Assembly: GCA_017380355.1 (NCBI GenBank)
Contig: JAFOED010000122.1
Span: 1 to 5,309, forward strand
Direction of reading: 5' to 3'
DNA: 5,309 bases
Source: Ruminococcus sp.
Lineage (GTDB): Bacteria > Bacillota > Clostridia > Oscillospirales > Acutalibacteraceae
A model generated the notes under the pieces. It was given only the letters and a program-made list of their open reading frames with translations, searched no databases and was not told the DNA's origin. Shown here piece by piece: positions 1 through 5,046 of the stretch (positions are counted from its first letter, which is position 1; each line of letters starts with the position of its first letter). A program made the position numbers and the translations under genes.

Positions 1-33
1 GACCTCGTAGGCGTCAGCCTTACGAGGTCTTTT
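1..33 (+). terminator. Intrinsic terminator hairpin at the left edge
   Basis: Positions 1-9 and 21-29 are a perfect 9-bp inverted repeat. GGC/GCC can extend the stem inward around a GTCA loop, with one unpaired T. A TTTT run follows at 30-33. The T run lies on the plus strand, so this most likely ends a plus-strand gene lying left of the window. That gene would converge on the minus-strand operon starting at 163. Confidence 0.7.
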
Positions 34-114
34 CATTTTGTCTAAACAAAAAATATCTAACTTTAAACTGCGTAGCACCTGAAATCTTATTCTTTTGCGT
101 GAAGGACAAGGCGT

Positions 115-155
115 AAGCACGATGAAATACTGTCGTATTTCATCGTGCTTTTATC
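115..155. terminator. Long perfect hairpin, probable bidirectional terminator
   Basis: Positions 115-130 and 135-150 form a perfect 16-bp stem with a TGTC loop. On the plus strand a T-rich tract follows (149-160). On the minus strand the hairpin lies 13 bases after the stop codon of the dockerin gene, but no clear U tract follows it. It probably ends transcription from both sides, most convincingly in the plus direction. Positions 34-114, between this and the first hairpin, show no gene or other recognisable feature. Confidence 0.7.
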
Positions 156-162
156 TTTTAAA

Positions 163-1092
163 TTAATAAGCGTACTTCATTAGATATCCTGCAAGGTCGA
201 GCTGGATATATGTCGCATCCATAACACTTACCTCAGTGTCGTAGTTCTTGTCTGCGAGCTTTTTCTGAATATCAGTAAAGTCTTTAAACTGTGCAACGTG
301 AAGCTGAATAAGACTTGCGTCGAGCACCGTTACCTTTGAGTCGCCGTCGACATCTCCGACACACATTCCTGCGACTGAGTCTTGTGCACACCAATCTATC
401 TCTATTCCTGTTTTATTAAGCGAATCTTGCACCTGACTCAGAGTCAGTCCAAGCTTATTTGCTAAACCGTCAACTAAAGTCTGTTCAGTTTTATTAGTAC
501 ACCACGACAATTCACCTAAGTACAAATCTTTATGAAAGTAAGTTTCAAATACCTGCTGAGGAGTTTTCTGCTTACCTATAGCGGTACCAATAAACCAATA
601 AAGTGTCGTCCCTAGCGGTGGTCCGAAAATTTTCGGGTCCTGATTTTTCCAGTATGCGTAGATATGGTGCTCAGGCGAAACATCCTCAGCACCGATGTAT
701 GGTTCATTCATCGTGAAAGCGGTATCACCCAGAACCGAGGAGTCAAACAGTAATGGGTTTGTATGATAACCATTGCACGAAAAAATGCAAACGTACTCTT
801 TGTTATCTTCCAAAGTAATACCCTGTTCATCAAGATAGTAAGTAAATATTCCGTCTCCGTCGTAATCATAACACCTTGCTTTTTCCCTATCATCCCATGA
901 ATTAAGGCTTCCGTTATCGCCATAGATGTAGCAGTAAACCTTGTCTGCTTTAACCTTATATCTCCACTTTGCAGTGTTAGTATCAAAATGCAGAACGTTC
1001 TCCTGTTCCACTTTGTTTTCCGCAGAAACAGGCACAGAAAAAATACTTATAATCAGAGTCAAAACAAGTGTTATACATAATAATTTTTTCAT
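163..1092 (-). CDS. Secreted protein with C-terminal type I dockerin
   Basis: This 309-residue protein starts with a signal peptide: basic MKK, a hydrophobic core at about 4-20, and a VSA cleavage site near residue 24. Residues about 33-125 form a beta-rich domain with the motif KVYCYIYGDN. Its acidic DYDGDG stretch and the LLFDSSVLGDTA segment are typical of secreted Ruminococcus proteins, as I recall them. Residues about 126-235 are a middle region of unknown function. The C-terminus holds two dockerin repeats with calcium-ligand spacing: D247, D249, D251, D258 and D281, N283, D285, D292. Dockerins bind cohesin domains of scaffoldins, so the protein probably joins a cellulosome- or amylosome-like surface complex. 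No catalytic domain was recognised, so a carbohydrate-binding or adhesion role is only inferred. It follows the anti-sigma gene by 12 bases, with AGGAGG at 1098-1103, and should be co-transcribed with it. Confidence 0.85.
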   Translation of the reverse strand: MKKLLCITLVLTLIISIFSVPVSAENKVEQENVLHFDTNTAKWRYKVKADKVYCYIYGDNGSLNSWDDREKARCYDYDGDGIFTYYLDEQGITLEDNKEYVCIFSCNGYHTNPLLFDSSVLGDTAFTMNEPYIGAEDVSPEHHIYAYWKNQDPKIFGPPLGTTLYWFIGTAIGKQKTPQQVFETYFHKDLYLGELSWCTNKTEQTLVDGLANKLGLTLSQVQDSLNKTGIEIDWCAQDSVAGMCVGDVDGDSKVTVLDASLIQLHVAQFKDFTDIQKKLADKNYDTEVSVMDATYIQLDLAGYLMKYAY

Positions 1093-1096
1093 AACT

Positions 1097-1103
1097 GCCT
1101 CCT
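1097..1103 (-). promoter_or_regulatory. Ribosome binding site of the dockerin gene
   Basis: The minus strand reads AGGAGGC directly after the TAA of the anti-sigma gene (1105-1107), four bases before the ATG at 1090-1092. The strong site sits in a 12-base gap that holds neither a terminator nor a promoter. It supports translation of the dockerin gene from the same transcript. Confidence 0.75.
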
Positions 1104-1104
1104 G

Positions 1105-1761
1105 TTAAATGTAAATGTAAATGTATCCTTGTATTGGGGACATAATAAGCTCGTTGTAGAAAACGTACCAGTACTCGCCCGGTCTTTTGACTAATTTGTT
1201 TTTCAGCGGGTCATAAGTAGCGTTTACTGTACCATCGTCAAGACACTCGATTTCTGCCAAATGCTCTTCATCGAGCAGGTTTTCGTCGCCCATCAGTTCA
1301 CCTGTTTTATAGTCATAAAGCACACAGTAAATCTGTTTATCTCCTACAAGCAAACCTTGTGAAAAATTAGCTGTACACACGTTTCCTGTCGAAAACTCGA
1401 AATCCTCAGGCACATTTTCGCCGTTTTCAAATGGACTTTGAGGTTCATTTTGTTGTGGTACAGAGTCATCACCCGAATTTGCCTGAAGCAAAAAAGGAGG
1501 CTTATCGACTTTTTCGCTCGCTTTTGTTTCAGCCACAGTTTCACTCATTATATCCACATCATTATTAAAGTAGAAAAACAGCGCAACACTCAAGCCACAG
1601 ACAAACAGAAAACATGCAGCAAATGAAAGAAATCTTCTATAGAAAACAAACGGTGTTTTATTCTGTTTTTCCTTAACATTTTCAGGTAGCACTTTTGCTT
1701 TTTCAGCCCACTCATCAGGTGCAACAAAATTTTTCATTTTATCAAAATTAAAATCATTCAT
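1105..1761 (-). CDS. Membrane anti-sigma factor with extracellular sensor domain (pair 1)
   Basis: This is the putative anti-sigma partner of the ECF sigma factor just upstream. I chose the ATG at 1759-1761 (218 residues) over the in-frame ATG at 1774-1776. GGAGGTG lies six bases before it, and the protein then begins MNDFNFDKMKNF, aligning with MRKVNFNSLKNL of the paralogue. The cytosolic part (1-43) carries PDEWAEKA and KTPFV. A membrane helix spans about 44-65. A short polar linker (about 66-125) leads to an extracellular domain (about 126-218) with LVGDKQIYC, a DEEH motif and PGEYWYVFYNE. No HxxxCxxC zinc anti-sigma motif is present. The gene overlaps the sigma stop by 8 bases, which suggests translational coupling. 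The anti-sigma role is inferred from position and topology. Confidence 0.75.
   Translation of the reverse strand: MNDFNFDKMKNFVAPDEWAEKAKVLPENVKEKQNKTPFVFYRRFLSFAACFLFVCGLSVALFFYFNNDVDIMSETVAETKASEKVDKPPFLLQANSGDDSVPQQNEPQSPFENGENVPEDFEFSTGNVCTANFSQGLLVGDKQIYCVLYDYKTGELMGDENLLDEEHLAEIECLDDGTVNATYDPLKNKLVKRPGEYWYVFYNELIMSPIQGYIYIYI
1107..1124 (-). repeat. Triple hexanucleotide repeat at the 3' end of anti-sigma 1
   Basis: Three perfect copies of AAATGT (plus strand) lie end to end and overlap the stop codon of anti-sigma gene 1. They encode the terminal YIYIYI. Gain or loss of a 6-base unit would keep the frame and change only the length of the last strand. Confidence 0.6.
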
Positions 1762-2242
1762 CGTCAACACCTCCATACAATACTTTCAGCTTTTCACGTC
1801 CACGTCGCAGTAGAGTTTTTACTGTATTTTGTGATTTCTTCAGTATTTGTGCGATTTCATTTACTTTGTAATTCTCACAGTAATACAGATAAACAACTTC
1901 GCGATATTTAGCGTCTAATTCAAACAAAGCCCATGACATATCACATTTTTCCTGTGGAAATGATATCACAGCGGTGCTTGAATCATCGAGAGATATATAT
2001 GGACGGTTTTTTCGCATAAAGGTTTTGCACTCATTGATCGCTACACGTATAAGCCACGCTTTCAGATGCTCTTCATCGTTAAAATCAGGGGATTTTTTGT
2101 ATAGTTTGAAGAATGTGTTCTGAAAACAATCATCCGCATCATAGCGATTATTAAGTCGCATTACACATACTGCGCCAACAGTGTTTTTGTATTTATCGAC
2201 AACCTGCTCAAAGCTCATGCCGACAAACTGCACTTTGTCCAT
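1754..2242 (-). CDS. ECF-type RNA polymerase sigma factor (pair 1)
   Basis: This 162-residue sigma-70 family protein of the extracytoplasmic-function group directs RNA polymerase to a dedicated promoter set. Region 2 (about 14-80) contains DADDCFQNTFFKLYKK and the conserved KAWLIRVAINEC helix. Region 4 (about 104-155) contains WALFELD, YREVVYLYYCENY and the helix-turn-helix NEIAQILKKSQNTVKTLLRR. Regions 1.1 and 3 are absent, as expected for ECF factors, and the length is normal. The start is supported by GAGGGGGG seven bases upstream and by matching MDxxxF starts in both paralogues. It heads a three-gene operon with its anti-sigma gene and the dockerin gene. By hand count it is about 60% identical to the second sigma factor, aligned almost without gaps. 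The exact ECF subgroup and target promoters are unknown. Confidence 0.93.
   Translation of the reverse strand: MDKVQFVGMSFEQVVDKYKNTVGAVCVMRLNNRYDADDCFQNTFFKLYKKSPDFNDEEHLKAWLIRVAINECKTFMRKNRPYISLDDSSTAVISFPQEKCDMSWALFELDAKYREVVYLYYCENYKVNEIAQILKKSQNTVKTLLRRGREKLKVLYGGVDDE
1768..1774 (-). promoter_or_regulatory. Shine-Dalgarno site that fixes the anti-sigma 1 start
   Basis: The minus strand reads GGAGGTG inside the last codons of the sigma gene, six bases before the ATG at 1759-1761. An upstream in-frame ATG at 1774-1776 overlaps this site and would add five residues (MEVLT) not found in the paralogue. The site therefore argues for the downstream start. Confidence 0.75.
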
Positions 2243-2249
2243 ATTTTAT

Positions 2250-2257
2250 CCCCCCTC
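2250..2257 (-). promoter_or_regulatory. Ribosome binding site of sigma gene 1
   Basis: The minus strand reads GAGGGGGG, seven bases before the ATG at 2240-2242. The second sigma gene has a similar G-rich site (AGGGGTG, 3686-3692) at matching spacing. Confidence 0.65.
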
Positions 2258-2288
2258 TACCTATAACACTCTGCAAGTATACCAAATG

Positions 2289-2316
2289 GTTTCATCTATA
2301 AAAATTTTATCAAAAA
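2289..2316 (-). promoter_or_regulatory. Conserved upstream block of sigma operon 1, likely promoter part
   Basis: The minus strand reads TTTTTGATAAAAT, eight variable bases, then ATGAAAC. The same two words at the same spacing occur upstream of sigma operon 2. TGAAAC matches the -35 element of many ECF promoters, which suggests autoregulation. I cannot find a convincing CGTA-type -10 element 16-17 bases downstream. A TATACT at 2276-2281 could be a housekeeping -10 instead. The exact start site is unresolved. Confidence 0.5.
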
Positions 2317-2321
2317 GTATG

Positions 2322-2352
2322 CAAAAATAAAAGCCCGATTTCTGTCGGGCTT
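2322..2352 (-). terminator. Intrinsic terminator of sigma operon 2
   Basis: Positions 2331-2338 and 2345-2352 form a perfect 8-bp GC-rich stem with a six-base loop. On the minus strand a T-rich tract (TTTTATTTTT) follows. It lies just after the anti-sigma 2 stop codon and separates operon 2 from operon 1. Confidence 0.88.
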
Positions 2353-2359
2353 AATACTT

Positions 2360-3196
2360 TTATTCAACTACTACCGTTACGTTACAAATAGGAACTGTGT
2401 GTTCGTTGTAGAACACGTAGCGATATTTACCAGGTTCTAAATTCAAACCAACCTTTGACGGACTATATATATAATAATACACACTTCCAAAGCCTGAGTA
2501 AAACGATGCTCGGTGCTCATCAGAGAACAAGTTCTGATTACCGAGTATGTTATCGTCCTTGTCATAAATTCTACAATATATTTTGCCGTCTCCAACTAAA
2601 AAGCTAGGCGAAAAACCGACAACGCAATCTCCCGGTTTTGGAGTGTCAGACGAGTCTTCAGGACTGTCAGGATTAATAACATTATCTCCACTAGGTCCAA
2701 AATCTTCTACAGGCTCAGTTGCATCTGGCTCTTCAGGGACTGTTTCGCTAGGTTTTTGAGTAGGTGTTTTCGACTCTTCAGGTTTCGCATCAACCGAAGA
2801 ATTAATTGATGGGGTATTAGTTTCTTCTACTAATTCCGATGGTTCCGTTTTTTCAATAACCACGTGATTTTCTGTGTCTTCTTTTGTCGGTTTTTCTTTA
2901 TGCTCTTTTTCTGTTTTGGCTGGATTATTGTCGTCTTCTCTGCTAACAGTGACACTAATATTCTCACTATTTTCAGTAGAAACAGGTAGTATGTCGTTGT
3001 TGATTTTAAAAATGAGGGGGATAGATGAAACAAGACATACTACCACTAAACACGCAACTAACGAGAGTACTTTTCTAGAAATTACAAATGGTGTTTTTTT
3101 AGGACCTTCGTTATTTCCAGAGATAGCTATTGCTTTTTTTGTCCAAGCGTCGGGAATTTGCAAATTTTTGAGACTATTAAAATTGACTTTTCTCAT
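2360..3196 (-). CDS. Membrane anti-sigma factor with long linker and extracellular domain (pair 2)
   Basis: This 278-residue protein is a paralogue of anti-sigma 1 and the likely partner of sigma factor 2, whose stop codon it overlaps by four bases (ATGA, 3193-3196). GGGAG at 3206-3210 supports the start. The cytosolic part (1-40) carries IPDAWTKKA and KTPFV. A membrane helix spans about 42-64. Residues about 70-190 form a low-complexity linker rich in P, E, T, S and K, much longer than in anti-sigma 1. This probably spans the cell wall. The outer domain (about 190-278) has FLVGDGKIYCRIYDKDDN, NLFSDEH and PGKYRYVFYNE. No zinc-binding anti-sigma motif is seen. The outer domain probably senses a ligand and controls sigma release. 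That mechanism is inferred, and the ligand is unknown. Confidence 0.78.
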   Translation of the reverse strand: MRKVNFNSLKNLQIPDAWTKKAIAISGNNEGPKKTPFVISRKVLSLVACLVVVCLVSSIPLIFKINNDILPVSTENSENISVTVSREDDNNPAKTEKEHKEKPTKEDTENHVVIEKTEPSELVEETNTPSINSSVDAKPEESKTPTQKPSETVPEEPDATEPVEDFGPSGDNVINPDSPEDSSDTPKPGDCVVGFSPSFLVGDGKIYCRIYDKDDNILGNQNLFSDEHRASFYSGFGSVYYYIYSPSKVGLNLEPGKYRYVFYNEHTVPICNVTVVVE

Positions 3197-3678
3197 TTCA
3201 CATCACTCCCATAGATTTTTTTAAGCTTTTCTTTACCTCTTCTAAGCAAGGTTTTGACAGTAGAGCTGTTTTTTCCGAGTATTTGCGCTATCTCGTCTAT
3301 CTTATACCTCTCATAATAGTACAGATACAGCACACTCCTATACTTTTCGTCCAGCTCAAAAAGCGCCCATGAAATATCGAGGCTATCGTGGTTTTCAAAA
3401 ACCGCTGTGTTTACTGCGTCTTTGAGGGGTAAAAGGGGTTTATGGCGTCGCAGAAAACTCACACATTCGTTGATTGATACACGTATCAGCCAAGCTTTCA
3501 GGTGCTCTTCACTTTCAAAACAAGGGGATTTTTTGTAGAGGGTAGCAAAAACGTTCTGGAAACAATCCTCGGCATCGGCCCAGTTTCTTAGTCGCATAAG
3601 GCACACTTTACCGACTGTGTCGCTGTACTTGCGGACCACCTGCTCAAACGGCAGTCCCGCAAACTTTTTATCGTCCAT
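3193..3678 (-). CDS. ECF-type RNA polymerase sigma factor (pair 2)
   Basis: This 161-residue ECF sigma factor is a close paralogue of the one at 1754-2242. Region 2 (about 14-80) shows DAEDCFQNVFATLYKK and KAWLIRVSINECVSFLRR. Region 4 (about 104-155) shows WALFELDEKYRSVLYLYYYERY and the helix-turn-helix ending in VKTLLRRGKE. The least conserved stretch between the paralogues is the inter-domain linker (about 82-100), where almost no residue matches. The recognition helices differ at few positions, so the two factors may recognise overlapping promoters. The gene is the first of a two-gene operon that ends at the terminator near 2331-2352. AGGGGTG at 3686-3692 is its ribosome binding site. Confidence 0.93.
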   Translation of the reverse strand: MDDKKFAGLPFEQVVRKYSDTVGKVCLMRLRNWADAEDCFQNVFATLYKKSPCFESEEHLKAWLIRVSINECVSFLRRHKPLLPLKDAVNTAVFENHDSLDISWALFELDEKYRSVLYLYYYERYKIDEIAQILGKNSSTVKTLLRRGKEKLKKIYGSDVK

Positions 3679-3700
3679 TTGTTTTCACCCCTCACTACTA

Positions 3701-3750
3701 ATACGCACAAAATCAGAAAAAAGTTTCATTTATTTTCATTTTATCAAAAA
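3701..3750 (-). promoter_or_regulatory. Probable ECF-type promoter of sigma operon 2
   Basis: On the minus strand TTTTTGATAAAAT (3738-3750) precedes ATGAAAC (3723-3729), exactly as in operon 1. TGAAAC (3723-3728) followed after 17 bases by CGTAT (3701-3705) resembles the ECF sigma-W-like consensus TGAAAC-N16-CGTA, with one extra spacer base. This suggests positive autoregulation of the sigma/anti-sigma pair. The start site has not been mapped. Confidence 0.55.
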
Positions 3751-3754
3751 TTTA

Positions 3755-3789
3755 TACAAAAAGAAAAGCCACAGCGTAAAACTGTGGCT
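3755..3789 (-). terminator. Intrinsic terminator after the truncated minus-strand gene
   Basis: Positions 3767-3774 and 3782-3789 form a perfect 8-bp stem with a seven-base loop. On the minus strand it is followed by TTTTCTTTTT. It lies five bases after the stop codon of the truncated gene, and just upstream of the promoter region of sigma operon 2. Confidence 0.85.
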
Positions 3790-3794
3790 AATTT

Positions 3795-4166
3795 TTAGCG
3801 ATATGAGTATGTTATGAGCTCGTAGGTGTTGACTCCTGCGTAGTTTTTGCGTTTTAGTATTGCGTTGCCTTCATACTCATAAATAAATTGGGTATTATTC
3901 TCGACATCTTTTTTTGTGTAATAGTAGACACTTTTATCAGTAATTATATTTCCGCCGGTGTTAAGTTCATCAATCGAATAAACTACAAAATCAGCTCTTA
4001 ATGTACCATCACCTAAATCAGTTAAGGTATCAACCACTGTCATTATACCATGTGACGCACCGCTCGCCATAGGACAGTAAATCCTACCACTAGAGTAACG
4101 ATAATGAGTAGCGAAAGTATCGCCTTCTTCAGGGCTTATAGACTTTCCTAAATATCTAGTGCGGCT
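3795..4166 (-). CDS. 3' part of an unrecognised gene, 5' end lost at a junction
   Basis: The frame stays open upstream of the first ATG (4068-4070) to about 4166. The extra residues, such as YLGKSISPEEGDTFATHYRY, look like continuous coding sequence, so that ATG is internal and the true N-terminus is missing. About 115-120 residues remain, ending YELITYSYR before the TAA at 3795-3797. The visible part is polar, rich in Y, T, N and D, with alternating beta-strand-like stretches, no membrane segment and no recognisable catalytic motif. It could be the C-terminal part of an extracytoplasmic or lipoprotein-type protein, but I do not recognise the family. A terminator follows directly. Composition matches the sigma operons to its left, not the phage DNA to its right. 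Confidence 0.6.
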   Translation of the reverse strand, partial: SRTRYLGKSISPEEGDTFATHYRYSSGRIYCPMASGASHGIMTVVDTLTDLGDGTLRADFVVYSIDELNTGGNIITDKSVYYYTKKDVENNTQFIYEYEGNAILKRKNYAGVNTYELITYSYR

Positions 4167-4167
4167 T
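4150..4167. other. Composition and coding junction (bacterial DNA to phage DNA)
   Basis: Left of this point a minus-strand frame lacks its start. Right of it a plus-strand phage frame lacks its start. The two open frames meet head to head, with stops at 4149-4151 (plus frame) and 4167-4169 (minus frame). Base composition rises sharply to the right: positions 4321-4380 contain 35 G/C of 60. No promoter or start codon suited to either gene is visible. This fits a recombination point or an assembly join. Confidence 0.7.
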
Positions 4168-4748
4168 TAACGCTTACATTCCCGGCACCGGTTTACGTGA
4201 AATGCGAACCGCAGACGGACGGCTCCGTCATCATGAAGGACTACACGCAGACGCTTCCTGCCACGGAAGACGGATATGTGTATCTGTATCTCGGCGCGGC
4301 CTACAGTGCGACCAACATTGAACTCCGCCCGGAGCATCCTGTTGTGTGGTACAAGGACGGTGCCATCAGAGACTGGAACCGCGGTGTCGGCACAGTCAAG
4401 TCTGCCACAGCGACGAGCGTGGCAGTGGCGAACAACACATGGAAGACCGTTGCTTCTTTGTCGCTGACGGCAGGGACATGGCTTGTCCGCGGGAATCCTC
4501 GATTCTCGAACGGGTCACCGAACAGCGGAACGCGCCAGATGTGTCTGTCGACAACGGCGAACTCCAACGACACCCACGGCAAGGTCGTCATCAGCATGGC
4601 TTCCGCAGCCAATGACACGAACGTCATCGGCATGGAAGGAACCTATATATTCAATTTGTCGGATACAACGACAGTCAACTTAAACGTAATGCAAGGCCAA
4701 GGCTCCTCACTGAACGTGTCAGCGGAAATGCAGGCCGTGAAATTCTAA
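4161..4748 (+). CDS. Phage tail-fibre / receptor-binding protein, C-terminal part
   Basis: The plus-strand frame is open from 4152. A GTG at 4197-4199 could be called as a start (183 residues), but the family motif FPAPVYVKCEPQTDGS runs through it and no ribosome binding site precedes it. The gene is therefore truncated at its 5' end. The segment QTLPATEDGYVYLYLGAAYS, then IELRPEHPVVWYKDGAIRDW, is familiar from tail-fibre or tail-tip proteins of Firmicutes siphophages, as I recall them. The last ~110 residues (WKTVASLSLTAGTWLVRGNP onward) are strand-rich with S/T/N/G, like the receptor-binding head domains that end such fibres. The role is attachment to the host surface. GC-rich codon use sets it apart from the sigma operons. 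Next to it are small phage genes in the same direction. Confidence 0.75.
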   Translation, partial: AALTLTFPAPVYVKCEPQTDGSVIMKDYTQTLPATEDGYVYLYLGAAYSATNIELRPEHPVVWYKDGAIRDWNRGVGTVKSATATSVAVANNTWKTVASLSLTAGTWLVRGNPRFSNGSPNSGTRQMCLSTTANSNDTHGKVVISMASAANDTNVIGMEGTYIFNLSDTTTVNLNVMQGQGSSLNVSAEMQAVKF

Positions 4749-4756
4749 AGGGGGAG
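4747..4756 (+). promoter_or_regulatory. Ribosome binding site overlapping the tail-gene stop
   Basis: AAAGGGGGAG overlaps the TAA of the tail gene (4746-4748). It serves the ATG at 4759, although in-frame ATGs at 4768 and 4774 are possible alternatives. The spacing to 4759 is short if GGAG (4753-4756) is the core and normal if AAAGGGG is. Confidence 0.55.
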
Positions 4757-4758
4757 AT

Positions 4759-5034
4759 ATGATTGAGATGAACATGGGAACCATCGTCGCTGTACTCGGC
4801 GTGATAGGTTCGGTCCTGAGCGTCTACGGGCAACTCCGTCAGATGAAATCATCTCAGGAAGAAGCTGTGCGCCGTCAGGTCGAACAGCAGAAGACTCTTG
4901 AAGCACGGCTCGATTCATTGGAGAAGGCCGTGGCTTCCCACAATTCGTACGCAGAGAAATTCGCTTCACTGACGGAGACCATCATCGCCATGAAGACGGA
5001 CCTCTCGTGGATAAAAAACTCACTTGAGAAATAA
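4759..5034 (+). CDS. Small phage protein: N-terminal membrane helix plus coiled coil
   Basis: This 91-residue protein has one hydrophobic helix at about 7-24 (GTIVAVLGVIGSVLSVYG). A charged, heptad-like helical region follows, from about 27 to the C-terminus (RQMKSSQEEAVRRQVEQQ, then LEARLDSLEKAV, ending DLSWIKNSLEK). That layout matches small proteins encoded between tail fibres and lysis genes of Firmicutes phages, often annotated as holin-like or hemolysin XhlA-like. Its job may be membrane anchoring or lysis, but I cannot assign it firmly. Only 10 bases separate it from the tail gene, and the next gene begins 12 bases downstream, so the three form a compact phage late-gene run. The ATG at 4759 is the likely start; 4768 is possible. 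Confidence 0.72.
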   Translation: MIEMNMGTIVAVLGVIGSVLSVYGQLRQMKSSQEEAVRRQVEQQKTLEARLDSLEKAVASHNSYAEKFASLTETIIAMKTDLSWIKNSLEK

Positions 5035-5046
5035 GGAGAAATTAAA

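Noticed and set aside
708..986. Minus-strand 92-codon frame inside the dockerin gene
   Set aside because: It overlaps a well-supported gene in another frame, lacks a ribosome binding site and shows no domain.
1438..1626. Plus-strand 62-codon frame opposite anti-sigma 1
   Set aside because: It is antisense to a real gene, with no ribosome binding site and no conserved motif.
1774..1776. Upstream ATG as the start of anti-sigma 1
   Set aside because: It overlaps the Shine-Dalgarno site used by the ATG at 1759-1761, and the added residues MEVLT have no counterpart in the paralogue.
2874..3224. Plus-strand 116-codon frame opposite anti-sigma 2
   Set aside because: It is the antisense of a convincing gene. 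Its hydrophobic, S/L/F-rich sequence is what the reverse of a K/E/T-rich linker gives.
4301..4633. Minus-strand 110-codon frame opposite the tail-fibre gene
   Set aside because: The plus-strand tail-fibre reading is recognisable. This one has no motif and arises from GC-rich codon bias.
4745..4969. Minus-strand 74-codon frame opposite the small membrane/coiled-coil gene
   Set aside because: It has arginine- and proline-rich shadow composition and no ribosome binding site. The plus-strand gene has good translation signals.
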